Origin: Phlebotomus papatasi
Taxonomy: Eukaryota; Arthropoda; Insecta; Diptera; Psychodidae
Length of the DNA: 64,000 bases
Assembly (NCBI RefSeq): GCF_024763615.1
Contig: NC_077224.1
Location: forward strand, 3,472,001-3,536,000
Direction: 5' to 3'
The position numbers and the translations under genes were made by a program. This document shows, one piece after another, positions 21,065-32,639 of this stretch (positions within the stretch are counted from its first letter, which is position 1; the number at the start of each line of letters is the position of its first letter). The notes beneath the pieces are model-generated. The model did not search any database. It saw only the letters and a program-made list of their open reading frames with translations, and was not told where the DNA came from.

Positions 21065-22990
21065 GGGAAATGGGACACTTTTGAATTGGGGCAGCTTTAA
21101 AATTTGGCTTTTACTCATATTAAAAAAAATAGAATTGAGCTTTTATAATGTAATTAAGTTTCACAATTAGTTATAAGAGCTAAATTACAGTAGGTACCAA
21201 AAGTTTGTTGCCTCATGTATGTTCGGGAAACCAGATGCAAAAAATGATAGAAAAAATTACTTTTTAAATTTTTCTTTTTGCAAATGAATTCCCTATAATC
21301 CGTAGATCTTATTTATATTTAAAAAAAATTTGTTTCATATAAAAAATTATTGTTTTCCAAAATATGACCACATCTAATAAACGCTACTGGCAGACCTATG
21401 GTTTCGACTCAGGGTGTCGATAACAACATTATACGTATCTCTGATAGTGACCCTATGATGTCTGCTCACTGTCAGTTGGTTGCTGAAGGGACACAGGCCC
21501 CTACTGTTATAAAAATCAAGCGAGAATTAAAGTCTTATCCTTAAAGTGTTATGTTTAAGTTTTACTTATTTTGAAGCTGTTTTTTGTTGATTTCTATAAC
21601 TTAACGTTTTGAGGTAAGACCATAAATTCTTAGAAAAAGATAGATGAGACTCTTTAATTTTAAAATCTCAAAGTTCTTTATTTGTATATTAAAAAGTTTA
21701 TCAAGCTTTGAAAAAAAGGATACTGAAATTTTAAAGTCAATTTTTATGAAGAAAACTTTGAAGAAAGATTGATATGCATGAAGCATAATTTACATTCTTA
21801 TTAGAATCCTAAATCTTTGATATTGATAGCTTATATTTAACTTAAACCCTTAAGCGTTTTTTGTCTTTAAAGGAAAGATGTAGTTAACTCAATAAAAACT
21901 GGTTTTAGTGCGGTAGACAAAAAAAATTTCAGTGAGTATGAGGATTGAAAAATTGAAAGGATAAATAGCATTCGAATTTACATTCATATTTTTGGTTAAT
22001 AAATATAATTCTTATCTTGGATAAAAACAAGGGATGAATAAGTGGCTTTTAGAGTGAATCGTAAGCGGTGATCGGCAAAATTGTGAAGATCTGGAGGTAA
22101 AAATCGACAGATTGGAACCATTTTGCTAAGAAGTCGACAGATCGACACAATTTGGCCAGAAATTGGCAGATCGGAATGTTCAATATGGTATCTTAACTAA
22201 CAAAAAATCCGCAGATCGGCACGATTTTAGCGAAGAATCAGCAGATTTAAGTGTCAGTTCGCTCTTATGAAGTATAGCGTTCGTTAATGCTCATATAATT
22301 ATAAATTTCCAGACAATTCCAGTGGATTAGTGGCACTAGGAACACTAATATTGTAGACTTACTTCTAGCAGACCGATGTGAGATCGAAGATCGGCGCTAA
22401 AGTGAATCCTGACCGGCACAGTTATCTACCCCTTGTCTAAAAATTTCGAATTAATTATAATATTAATTTGAAAATCTCTAGATTAATTATTATGCTTAGC
22501 ACAATTTTAGGTCACGCCCCTTCTCAGAGGATAAACTAAAGCTTAAATTTGATAAATGTTTCTTGTATTTGTTTAGTAGCAAGATTACTAAATAGGCCTG
22601 AAGGAAGTAAATCCAAATACAGGAAAGGTCAATTAAGTCCTAATAATTCTGTTTATTAAAATATAGGCCGCGCCCCTTCTATGAGCTGAACCACAAAAGC
22701 AAAATTAACTGTGAATTATTGCTGCGAATTCTCAGCTAAGTAAAAAGAAATTTAATTTTTCACTTTTCAAATGAATTATTAAATTCATCTGTATGTCAAT
22801 ATTTATTTATTTATCAGGCTCTCAAGAATTTCGAAAATATAAAATTTTGAACATATTCCTCATGTTTTTAATAACAATTTTCTAAGAGAAATTTGTTCGA
22901 CTTTTTTGGTTAAAATATTATTAATAACGCTTAGTAAATGGATTTACAAAAAAAAAACGCCAGCTGCTAGAAATTACCCCATAGTCCCCT
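21065..22990. mobile_element. Possible TA-flanked element with GGGGA termini
   Basis: The left end TAGGGGAAATGGG and the right end CCCCATAGTCCCCTA are only partly complementary and flanked by TA. The interior contains AT-rich DNA, a degenerate repeat with CGGCACAATTTTGC-like motifs near 22060-22260 and a short open frame at 21398. The element is tentative. Confidence 0.3.
21398..21544 (+). CDS. Short open frame, 48 aa, unknown
   Basis: It begins with ATG in a GC-richer island. The product starts MVSTQGVDNN, has an acidic SDSDP segment and ends IKIKRELKSYP before TAA. Codon choice and the abrupt AT-rich flanks suggest a captured or decayed exon rather than random sequence. The frame stays open about 11 codons upstream of the ATG. 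I recognise no family. Confidence 0.25.
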   Translation: MVSTQGVDNNIIRISDSDPMMSAHCQLVAEGTQAPTVIKIKRELKSYP

Positions 22991-23001
22991 ATATGAAGAA
23001 A

Positions 23002-23255
23002 CACTGAGAGAAATTCGAAAAAGTTAAAATAACATTCCGGAAATGTTAATTTTACCCTGCGTTATTGATCCGAAATCAGTGTAAATATTATGCTTTTTAG
23101 GTGTATTAGGGGTTAAAGTTACACTTTTTCATGTTAATTTTACCCTTAAAAAGGTGTAAAATTAACATTAAAAAATGTTGATATATTTTTACACCTAAAA
23201 AGTGTTAAAGTTATGAGGAAAAAAAGTTAATCGCACCCTCTTTTATTTCTCAGTG
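23002..23255. mobile_element. MITE family A, copy 3
   Basis: Both ends are complete (CACTGAGAGAAAT and TTTCTCAGTG) around the full 250-bp interior with GTGTAAAATTAACAT and TGTTGATATATTTTTACACC forming a stem. It is one of the best-preserved copies. Confidence 0.85.
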
Positions 23256-24352
23256 AAGAAACGATGGATTTTTTGAGATGTTAAAGAAGTAGCGCAAAAT
23301 TTGGATTATAGGAGCTTCCTAGTTTAAACAGAGCTTAGATTATCTTTCGGAATGAGCGAAGCTTTAGGTCTTTTAGTGCTCAATCCTAGCTTAATCTTAA
23401 AGTTATCTAGCTTTGCAAAAAGCTCACACATGTCCTCAATGAGCGAGTAAAGCTGCATCCGGGCAGAGTTACCATTATCCAACCAAATGATGGTTTCTTA
23501 TGCAAGTTTCCGACTCTTGCAATAGTCTCTTCTGATATCTAGATGGGTGGAAGACTCTCATCATCACCCACTTGAGCACCCATGAGAAAGTCAGTGCAGA
23601 GGAGCTGAAGTACACACAAGAGAACTTTCACCCATCCCTAACTCAAAGGATATACATGGAGTCAAACTGAAGAGAATCAGCCCGAAGATTTGGGGGCTGA
23701 GGGGGGAATGTTGGATAGGAATTTTTGCAAAGTAGCGCATTTTAGCAAAAGCTCCTTGCTAAGGAGAGATAGTGAATGTTTATTTTTTGCAAACACTCCT
23801 CCGAGGACAATGGATAAACAAGAAAATATCCTTCGTTGAATAAAATTACCATCAACTCCCCAAATATTTCATCCTCCAGTTCTGGGTGGATTTTTTTTTC
23901 GGTGGGGGAGGAAAGACGCCTTTCGGTGTATTTGGACAGCTTCAGCTCTAATCAGCGAATAATTAAACCTCATGCTGGGGCAAAAAGAAGCAGATGCTTG
24001 GAAAAATATGCGTTTAAGCGATTTCATCCTTTTCCTTCACTGATGGAGGTTGAATAAACAATGTGAGAAAAAGGAGTATAACGAGAATTCTGAGGTAGAA
24101 CAGCAAAAAAATCAGCAAAATTATTTTCAATCTCAGTGCTTTTTCTGGATGAAGGCAGAAGTTCAGGAGAATTATGCTAAGTCGTTGCATTTTTGAATTT
24201 GGTATATGATCTTGTTTTGCAAGAAAATTTAACTATATCCAGCTGCTAAATAGATTTTAATAGCTTATGATTTTTAAAGGGTTCTAGGAAGAGAATAGAT
24301 TTGACTTTTATTTATTTTTGGGGAATTCTGATTCACTTGATTCAGAGCGGAA
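23256..24352. other. Spacer with a possible LTR-element relic
   Basis: At 23690-23708 a purine run (GGGGGCTGAGGGGGGAA) is followed by TGTTGGATAGG. This arrangement resembles a polypurine tract next to a Ty1/copia LTR start, and an AATAAA lies about 130 bases on. I see no pol domain upstream and no second LTR, so this is only a suggestion. Confidence 0.25.
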
Positions 24353-25812
24353 AAGCTCATAATTTTGGACAGTTTCTAATTTTGGACACTTTGAGGATAA
24401 AATTGGACACTAAAAATAAATTTATTAAAATTATGGATTTTTATTCCAATATTTGATAAATAATAAATTCTATCTAAATATTTGTTCTTTTTGGAAGATT
24501 TTAACAATAAATTCGTTAAATTTTGAATATGATTTGAGTCAAAATTACTTTAAAAGGTCCGCAACGAATAAAAAATACTACGTGACAGTTTATAGATTAG
24601 GGTTTTTAAAAAAATCCATCACTAAATGCCAGACCAACGCTTTTTTGTTCTTAAAAAAAAATTTAAAAATAATGAAATAATTTGGTTTGAGAATTGGTCA
24701 GAAAATTGATTTAACTTCGTCAACTATGAAGAGTCTAATTGGAAAACTCACAGAACTTAATCATTTGGGAAGGGGGGGGGGGCTAAATACGCTTGCCATC
24801 CAAAAACAAACCCTTAAAACTATTAAAAGTATCGTAGCGTGTATCTGAAAATAAAGCTGATCAAGCGTTATGTTACTGGTGTTCGATATCGCGACATGAT
24901 GACCGAGTTTATGAAGCTTAAATTGAAGGATTTGTTCATTAATAAATTAATTAATTATGAATTCATTAATATTGAGGACCTCTGACTTTAGCATGATAGT
25001 GTGACATGTCATATAGCCTGCAATTCCTGCATAAGACATTTCCTGATTGTAATTTTCTCTAATGGTTATTAGAATTGGTCCCTTAGATCATGTAATTTTA
25101 GACCATTTCATTTTTTATTCGGTTATTTATAGTCACAAGCCTAAGTTTACATCCCTACATCCACCTCTGTGCATTAAAAGAGAAGTTTTAACACTACATG
25201 ATCGAAATTTAGGCATATTCGTCCAAAAATGTCAGGGAAACCTTCGACGAAAGGATTCATATGCCAGCAGAGCTATGAAAGTTAATTACTGGATGCTATT
25301 AATACACAAACCCATATCTTATGTACTTTATTTTTCAATTTATAAAAAAATTAATTGAGAAAAAAAAATGTGTTTTTTAATTAATTTAAATCTTGCGTAA
25401 TTTATGGGACACCCTGGAGAAACGAAGGAGCATCATCTCTACGAAAGAGATGTAGTGAGGAAAGCATTAAAAGACTCCCGAAAAAGCCTGGGTATGCGCG
25501 AATCCGCGCAAACTTGGAGTTTCGAAGTGAACTCACTTTAATGAATGATATAGAAAGTTTTTAGACTTCTTGTGACATTCTACGGTCCCCTTACATTAAC
25601 AGGAAGAGGACTTGGTCAGATTTTTTTTTAAATAGAGAACAATGGGCATCCTTTTGAGGCAAGTTGGCTGTCCAAAATTACAAGTAAAGTGTCCAAAATT
25701 ACAAGCAAGGTGTCCAGAATTACAGTCAAACTCATTTATACATTTCAATTCATTTTTAAACATATTAAAACTAATTTTTAAACTTAGAACATTCATGCTT
25801 ATAAGCACCCTC
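24353..25812. mobile_element. Family-K element, plus orientation
   Basis: The left end GCTCATAATTTTGGACAG and the reversed right end GCTCATAATGTTGGAGAG are inverted repeats. TTTTGGACAC / GTGTCCAAAA motifs are repeated at both ends, including three ~21-bp tandem units (GTCCAAAATTACAAG) at 25670-25730. The reverse copy is 12545-16888. A mariner relic has inserted between about 24770 and 25415. There is no own coding frame. The right end is near 25812-25830. Confidence 0.55.
24872..25150 (+). pseudogene. Decayed mariner/Tc1-type transposase fragment
   Basis: Conceptual translation in the first frame gives VTGVRYRDMMTEF, then after an AT-rich indel DL.L.HDSVTCHIA, and after a frameshift NWSLRSCNF.PFHFL.GYL. 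These match in order the conserved catalytic part of insect mariner-like transposases, usually a D-G-A-T-C-H-T-A block and an R-S-C-D-L-T-P-L-D-F-F block. The first catalytic-block Asp is retained; the Asp of the second block is Asn here. At least four in-frame stops and frameshifts make it dead. A TTTATGGGACACCCTG string at 25400-25415 fits a mariner terminal repeat. Confidence 0.75.
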
Positions 25813-25850
25813 TCCAACATTATGAGCACTTTCCCTAAATTACAAAATAG

Positions 25851-27545
25851 TGCTTGATATTAGATAATCACATGTAATAGATGCTTGAATTTGCCATCTT
25901 TCTTTTTTGTTTTTAATAAACAAAAAAAAATTTTTTCGTTTTAAAGTTATACCTAACAGTGTCAGCTGAATCCTAAGGCTATATTATTTTCCAATTATCT
26001 ATTCCTCTAATGATTCTTTGCAACTGCCTAATGCATTTTTGCTCAATGCATGACGCCGCGTTGAACTTTTTTTTCCACATTTGAGGAAGTATAATTTTTC
26101 TTCAACAATTTTCATAGAAAATTTCATGAAGAAAAAAATTAACTGAAAGAGTCAACGAGACATCAAACAAGTTTTCCTTCACTCTTTTGAATTTGCTAAA
26201 TGATTTTGCACGCGCCAAGCAATTACACCTCAATTTGTGTAACTCAAGACATTTCATCAGAAAACTTTCTGTTGTGTATGACGTTGGAAATTATTTGAGA
26301 CAGAAAGTGGAAGACTCAAGTAAAAAGAGGCATGAAAAGAAGTGGGAAGAATTTAATTAAATTATCGGGTTATAGAGGAAAATGAGACTGGGGTAGAATT
26401 TGAGGAAGCTACATAAAGACGTTGGGATATTCCGGAATGGGAAGAAGGTTTCAAAATTCCTTCCAACAAATTCCCGATCAGCTCATTTGCCAAGACCATT
26501 TGGATGATTGTCTTTTTCTCTGGCAAAAATTCTGCGGGCAATTTTTGCACACACGTTCTTCATTGGAAGGTGTGCGAAATAATTTATTCTTTGGGCAGAA
26601 TATATATAGCGGAGCAAAGTGCGTTGAACACTCGAGACGCGTTTAGTTTCTTAACCTTGAAAATTGCTATACACACCCGGATATCAAAGATGCGAATCTC
26701 TTTTGAATAAACTACACACTTTCCACAGCTACAACCACACAGAAATATATATATTCCTCATGGAAGTTCTCTGACCATTTCGCGTCCCAGAAGACGAATA
26801 CTAAAAAAAAAAAATCGCATTGCAAAATTCTTTTTTTTTTTATTTTTGGCCTCAAGCCGTCCATCGTGCTCTTTCATTGCCTAAGCCAAAGAAGACGCAG
26901 AAGAATTTGAAGCCAGTTTGCAAATAGACGAGAAGTTTGGTCTTTTCTTTTGCTTAATACCAAACTTCCTTCTTTTGGACTGTTTTTTTTCTTCCTCGTT
27001 CTTTGAATTGGCAGTTCTTGCTCTGCTACCTAACTTTCTTCAGAATGTTAATTCCTGCTTATCTAATGATATATCGTTCAATTTAGTTTCTATAACTAAC
27101 TGACGATTACAAACATTTATTCGGATCTATTTGGGGTGGAAAAAGCATATGCTTCATGCAAAAGATCAAAAACGGTAAAACGGTTTTGGCGCCACAGACG
27201 GTAATTTTTATTTATTTTCCCGTACAATTTTTAAATACATTACGGAGCTGTATAAAATTTATAATATTATTATATCGCAATTTGGATAATAATAATAAAA
27301 ATCGACTTAGTGGTCAAATGCCAATACTCAATTAATTTTAAATACTTTGAAACAAACTCTAGGGAATTGGATACCCAAGTGGAATTTTATGACCAATTAC
27401 CACGCAAATTAATTATAATCAATTGTTTAATATATTCATGACTAGATGTAATATTGTAAATCTACAACACCTAAAATTAAATAAGTCAGAAACATTTATT
27501 AGGGGTATGTGGGGCAACTTCGGGCTGTTTATTTAAAATAATATA
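25851..27545. other. Spacer, one weak promoter candidate
   Basis: AT-rich with a GC-richer patch around 26360-26720. At 26599-26607 a TATATATA box is followed by GCGTTGAACACTCGAGACGCG-like GC-richer sequence, a layout like an insect core promoter. No open exon with splice support follows. Two frames of 74 and 68 codons here lack domains. Confidence 0.3.
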
Positions 27546-27620
27546 GGGTAACGTGTGGTATTACGGGACACTTTATCGACTGAAAAACTTTCATTTCTAT
27601 TCCATTTTTCTTTGAGATTT
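27546..27620. mobile_element. Left end of MITE family D (truncated)
   Basis: GGGTAACGTGTGGTATTACG followed by GGGACACTTT matches the left end of the 52299-52858 element and is preceded by TA. No right end is found before 28107. The intervening 27620-28106 is AT-rich without other features. Confidence 0.5.
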
Positions 27621-28108
27621 ACTCAAATATTTTCCCCGAATAAATAATTATCTTTGACGATTCAGCCACATTTTCTGTACCTCGTGCACTTTTATCGCGT
27701 ATGAAGGTTTAATGCAAAGACTGTTTTCCGTTAGAAGATAAAATATTAGTGAACAAAATTTCATTCCCGACTTGAAATTCTTAAGGGAAGGCTGAGAAAT
27801 TACAGAAAATAAAATTGAATAAATTTATTACCTTTTACATTACATCATTTAAAAAAAATCATGGTTTTCAGATTTTTAGTGCGTATATTGATAGAATACA
27901 GTCCTTTGAACACTAATCTGGACAAATATTGTACTGCAATATTTTGTGCATAATTTCTCCATTAATTTGGGTTTGCCGTCGCCAATTTTCTGTATTTATC
28001 CACGCCATAATTTTCCTTTTGTACCGATAAGCAAAAATCAAGATATTGTAACCCAAATAAGTAAGAAAAGCAGACAATAAAACATCTTTATATATTTTAG
28101 TGATTATA

Positions 28109-29009
28109 AGGTAAGGTACTCTCTAGTCGGCCGTTTAACAAGTCGGCCACTATGTGTTCTTCAAGTCGGCCGGTGGAATTATTTATTCATATTATATAAT
28201 TTTGCAATAATATTCCAGGAGTTTTATAACATCATAAGGTCAATAATTGTATAAATAACACAAATGACCGAGAATACAAATGAAATTAGACACAAAACAT
28301 TAAAAAAAATTATTAAAAGTCAGAGGATCCAAATTTACCTTAAGCAATATTGGTCATTTTTCAGCATATTTTGATGTTCTTTATAATATTCACGACATTT
28401 TTTCACAAAGAGTTATTCGATTTATTACCTGTACAGATTACTTTAGCAGTCAAATTTTGAGTCAAACCGCAAGTTGAGAACTTTAATTAACTCACTGTGC
28501 AATAAATTTATTTTCATTATTGATAAAAATAGTAATTTTCTGTCTTAAATGTGAAGGTGTGAAATTTTAAAGCCATGTTCCTCAATTCGGCCGGCTAAAT
28601 AAAAGAATAAAAAGAATTTTTCCCTTACAATTTTTTGTTTTCTTAAAATTACTATTCTTTAAAGGTTTTCTTTCTTTCTTTCTCAATATCCTTTTCTAGT
28701 CCGTAAAAACGTTACGGGCTTTTAAAATTTGAAAAATGGGTGGCCGACTAGAGGAACCCCAGGTGGCCGAGTAGAGAAACGCTTATATTGAATTGGCCGA
28801 ATTGAGGAACACTCTACATTTTTAAAACATTTTAATTTTTTAATAATCTAAAATTATTTTATCTCCAAATAAAGTGTACAATCAGATGGACAAAGATCTA
28901 TACTACAACTTAGGGTGAAAATTTGATCAAAACAGGCAAATTAAATGTCCTTTTACATAAGTTTTTCATAAAACCCATCCTTAAGTGGCCGACATACAGC
29001 CCCTTACCT
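28109..29009. mobile_element. 0.9-kb TA-flanked element with AGGTAAGG termini
   Basis: The ends AGGTAAGG and CCTTACCT are flanked by TA (28107-28108 and 29010-29011). Subterminal regions repeat GTCGGCC / GGCCGA motifs at least seven times: near 28127, 28142, 28167, 28590, 28741, 28764 and 28795. The interior is AT-rich with no transposase. Repeated subterminal motifs are usually transposase-binding sites. Confidence 0.7.
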
Positions 29010-29011
29010 TA

Positions 29012-29499
29012 TTTACAAAATGTCATACATTATAATTTACATTGTAGATTTCATACATCAATAATAACACTACACAATAAAAAGTGTCTAAACACTGAAA
29101 GATTATGCTTTTCATAAACTTTTCTGGATTCTAGGTACTCTTTCTGCAATTTGATTTCACGACAAATGATCTGGAGTATTAATTCAGTATTTTTCCATCA
29201 TTTACAGTTACTTTGTAAAATTTAATCCCTTATATCTATATACTCGATTTTACTGCAAAAACTGACGCATTTCAGGACTCTAATTCATGTGAGACATAAC
29301 TTTTTTCACAAATTTTCACTCGCAGATGAACTTGTGCTTAGTAAAGAAAGCAGAATTTGACAATCTTTCAGCGTAATACGTAAAGAACATAAGTTGTATA
29401 CAACTTGTCTTCTTTACGGAGCAAATAAAACGAAAAATATGAAAATATGATGTTCACACAACTTCACGATATTATGTGAACATAATAGCTGGAATATGT
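29012..29499. other. AT-rich spacer
   Basis: A short imperfect hairpin with TTCTTTACG/CGTAAAGAA occurs near 29380-29420. Nothing else is recognised. Confidence 0.35.
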
Positions 29500-29870
29500 A
29501 AGATAAATATACTTTCGATATTTGCGACATAGATTTACAAATCTACACTCAAAAATAGATTATATTATGACTTGTCTATGGATCCAAAAACATGTAGCTG
29601 TAATTTTAAGGGAAAATACCAATAAGTTAACTGGAATTTATCAAATAAAATGTATTATTCTTATTAATAGAAAATAACTGATATTTTCTATATATTTTTT
29701 AGTTAAATTTTTTTGTCTGGCATACAACGAACATAATTTTCAGATAATATACTTCCATCATGTTTCTTTTATTTTATTTTTTTATAAATAGCTTGATTGC
29801 GTTGAAAATATGTAAGTTACATTTGAGATATATTATTTAGATATCAAATGCTGCTTGGGCTTAATGTAAG
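29500..29870. repeat. Family-J repeat, copy 2
   Basis: It aligns with 13080-13450. This copy is free of other insertions and helps define the repeat. Class unknown. Confidence 0.55.
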
Positions 29871-30065
29871 GTGAAATGCTCTCATTTTGTATGAGGGTTA
29901 CCAGAAGGGGGGGGTGGAAGAGGCGGTTAGTATGCATGGTTGAAGAGTCTTCTCTAAGCTTTGTTCCTATGCCCAATTTTAGCTTTCTACCTTTTCTCAG
30001 AAAGGAGTTATAAGGTGAAATGCTCTCATTTTGTATAGGGGCTACCAGAACGGAGGTATGAGGGA
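29868..30065. repeat. Local ~145-bp direct duplication
   Basis: AAGGTGAAATGCTCTCATTT occurs at 29868 and again near 30012. Each is followed by GTAT.GGG.TACCAGAA and a G-rich run. The copies have diverged by several substitutions. Confidence 0.65.
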
Positions 30066-30309
30066 GGGGGTGATATTCATAAATAAAAAGTTTAAGTAAT
30101 ACACTGACCCTGTACCGAATTTGATCACGATCGCTTCAACAGTTCTTGCGTAATTCGTTGCCGAAACAACGATTTATCGGAAGGATAAAGGCCTTTTTAC
30201 AAGGACTCCCAGCGTTTAACCCAGCTTACACCAGTATCTGCAAAATGGGCCTACTTTCGCTTGTGGCGATTCCGGGACCAGCGCCCGTATAGATTTTGAC
30301 CATTCTCCT

Positions 30310-30720
30310 TTAAATTTTTAGCACACGTCTATGCTCAATTAATTTCCAATCAAAATATATTATTTATGTTGAAATTCACTGCCAATAAAAAAAGTTATTG
30401 AAAAACTGATTGTGACATTAAATATATAAGTAAATTTAGATTTTAAAATCGTAAATTTACGGACAAATTTGAATTTTTAGCACATGCCTGTGCTAAATTC
30501 ATTTGCAATCAAAATTGACTATTTATGTCGAGGAATTTTGTAATAAAACGACTTTTTTTAAAAACTTAATTATAAAGAATTATAAGTAAAAAAATGAAAA
30601 GTCCTGATAAGTTAAAATGTTTAGCACCTGCCTGTGCTAAATTTATTTACAATCACAATCAAAATTTATAAAATCTTGAATAAAAATAGGTTTAAAAAGT
30701 AGCTCATTCCTGTACTAAAC
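30310..30720. repeat. Decayed ~150-bp tandem repeat
   Basis: The core TTTAGCACATGCCTGTGCTAA recurs at about 30318, 30477 and 30621, with a weaker copy near 30693. Each is followed by ATT.ATTT.CAATCA.AATT. The core is itself palindromic (TTAGCACA..TGTGCTAA). Spacing is 159 then 144 bases. Confidence 0.6.
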
Positions 30721-32399
30721 CTTTAATAAATTTACTTTTATATGTTCTACATAAAACTTGACTTGTACTAAAAATTCAAAATCTACATCTATACCAATCG
30801 AGCCTAAAATTTAGTACAAATATTAGAACGGCATCTTGACTCTCATCTGTTAGAAAAATCTCATATATTGCAAAATAGCAAATTAAAAATATCTTTAGAC
30901 ATATTTAGTACAATCTCATGTTCTAAAAGACAAACTATACAATTCTCAAAAATTTTCAATGTTCTACTTCCATTAATTATTCATCCTAAACTCTTGTATT
31001 TCACATCCAGCCACCTTAAAGCCCTCGCATTTAAATTACAGTGTATATAATTTTATTCAAATGTTATTCAAAAAATTGCAGCAGTACAAAAAGGCCCGGA
31101 AATTTTGTCTGAAAGTTCGCAATCAATGTGTTGTTGTTTTTTGTTATGAAAAGGAAGAAAATAAATAAATAAATAAAAGAATTATGCCCTAAGTGTACGC
31201 GCTTCTTCATTTGCCTTCTGCATCGCACACACTTCATAATGAGAGGAGTTGAATTGATTTTTATCAAAGGTACATATATTCATAAATTTTAAATTAATAA
31301 ATATCTATGTATGGTCGTATACACCACGAAATTTTTAATTTACCTTTTCCACTTCTTCATGCTTCTGGGGGCCTGATATTGCGAAAGACTCAGCCTAATT
31401 ATTCCTTAACGTGCTGTTTTGTGTGTGTTTGCAGAAGAGCAGAAAAGTGTTGATGCACCAGACGAGGAGGAGGAATTGAGGATTTCCGCCCAATTACCCA
31501 AAAAAGTCCCTATATATATTCTTATGCATGTGCCGCTTCTGCACACACTTTTCACGATGGCCTCTGCACAAAATTCACCTTGATTAATGTCTTATCAAAT
31601 ATTTACCAATTAATTGGACTGTGCGTGGCAATTTTTAACGCTTTATTGATGTGCTGTGTTCTCTTTTGCCGTACTAATCATCTTGAGATCCGTGAAATTT
31701 ATTAATTCCTTTTCCACCCTCTTCATTAGTTTTTAAATTTTTATAATTGGCTTCTGAGGGGCATAAAACCACCAAGAATTCAAACAAAAAGTGAAAAAAT
31801 GATTTATTGTGACATAAAAGTCGTTACACTTAATTTTGATATCAGATGATCCGACTAATTCTCTCGCTAATGACAATTAAGTACAAATTTTTAAGTATTT
31901 TATTATTTATTCTTATCCGTGTACTTTCACGTTAAAAACTCACGCATCTCAGAATTCATACCCTGATTACCCCATTTCACCTCATCGCAAAAGTGAACCG
32001 ATTAGAAAACATACCAAACCCTCTCATTTGCTCAAGCATCGAACGATTTTACACTCCAATGCAAAACTGCTTCATGGGAGCACACAATGCAACTAACTTC
32101 ATGACGCATGTGTTGCTCGCATGAATTATATGCTTAAATGAAAAAGACCTCAAGGTACAGAAATCACCAAACACTCAACACCAATTGGCATATTCTAGTA
32201 ATTTTAAGGAAAAGTCTTCAAATTAAGAACAAGAACCAAGCTTTGGGAGTCGTTGGTCACTGTAACAAGTTTTTAAACAAAATCAGGTAAGCAAAAGATT
32301 TGATATAAGCAAAGCTGTGTTCACTTCTATCCTTATCCATAGTCATCAGGTTTGGATAATTACCGAAAGGATACGATCGTGAGTTCAAGCTACCGAGAA
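30721..32399. other. Spacer, no feature recognised
   Basis: AT-rich DNA with one (AAAT)n-like run near 31158. No frame or splice-supported exon is convincing. Confidence 0.4.
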
Positions 32400-32630
32400 G
32401 AGGTTCGAAAAGGATTAAGCGAATCACTCGTCGAGATCGAGTGACGAACGTAACGATTCGTGAGGAGCTAAGTAAGAGTCAAAGGTTTGTCAGGTTTATT
32501 TGTCAGACCGGGTTAAGAGAAAACAACTTCGATAGAGTGTGGTCAGGTCAATGAAGAGCGATTCCCTAGAAAAGCTATTCAAGCCATTGTAGAGGGACCT
32601 CGACCTCGAAAAAGACCAAAGGGTTAATCA
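32400..32630 (+). pseudogene. Decayed LINE ORF2 C-terminal tail, copy 1
   Basis: Across two frames the conceptual translation reads RVTNVTIREEL, then RFPRKAIQAIVEG and PRPRKRPKG. These match the C-terminal tail common in non-LTR retrotransposon ORF2 proteins, where IR.EL, a P-K-K-A-x-x-A block and G-R-P-R-x-R-W follow the reverse transcriptase. A frameshift and stops make it non-functional. The clade is not assigned. Confidence 0.55.
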
Positions 32631-32639
32631 AGTTTGGAA

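Noticed and set aside
24108..24352. CRISPR array or similar in repeat-rich stretches
   Set aside because: No direct repeats with regular unique spacers occur anywhere; repeats are MITEs or degenerate minisatellites in a eukaryotic context.
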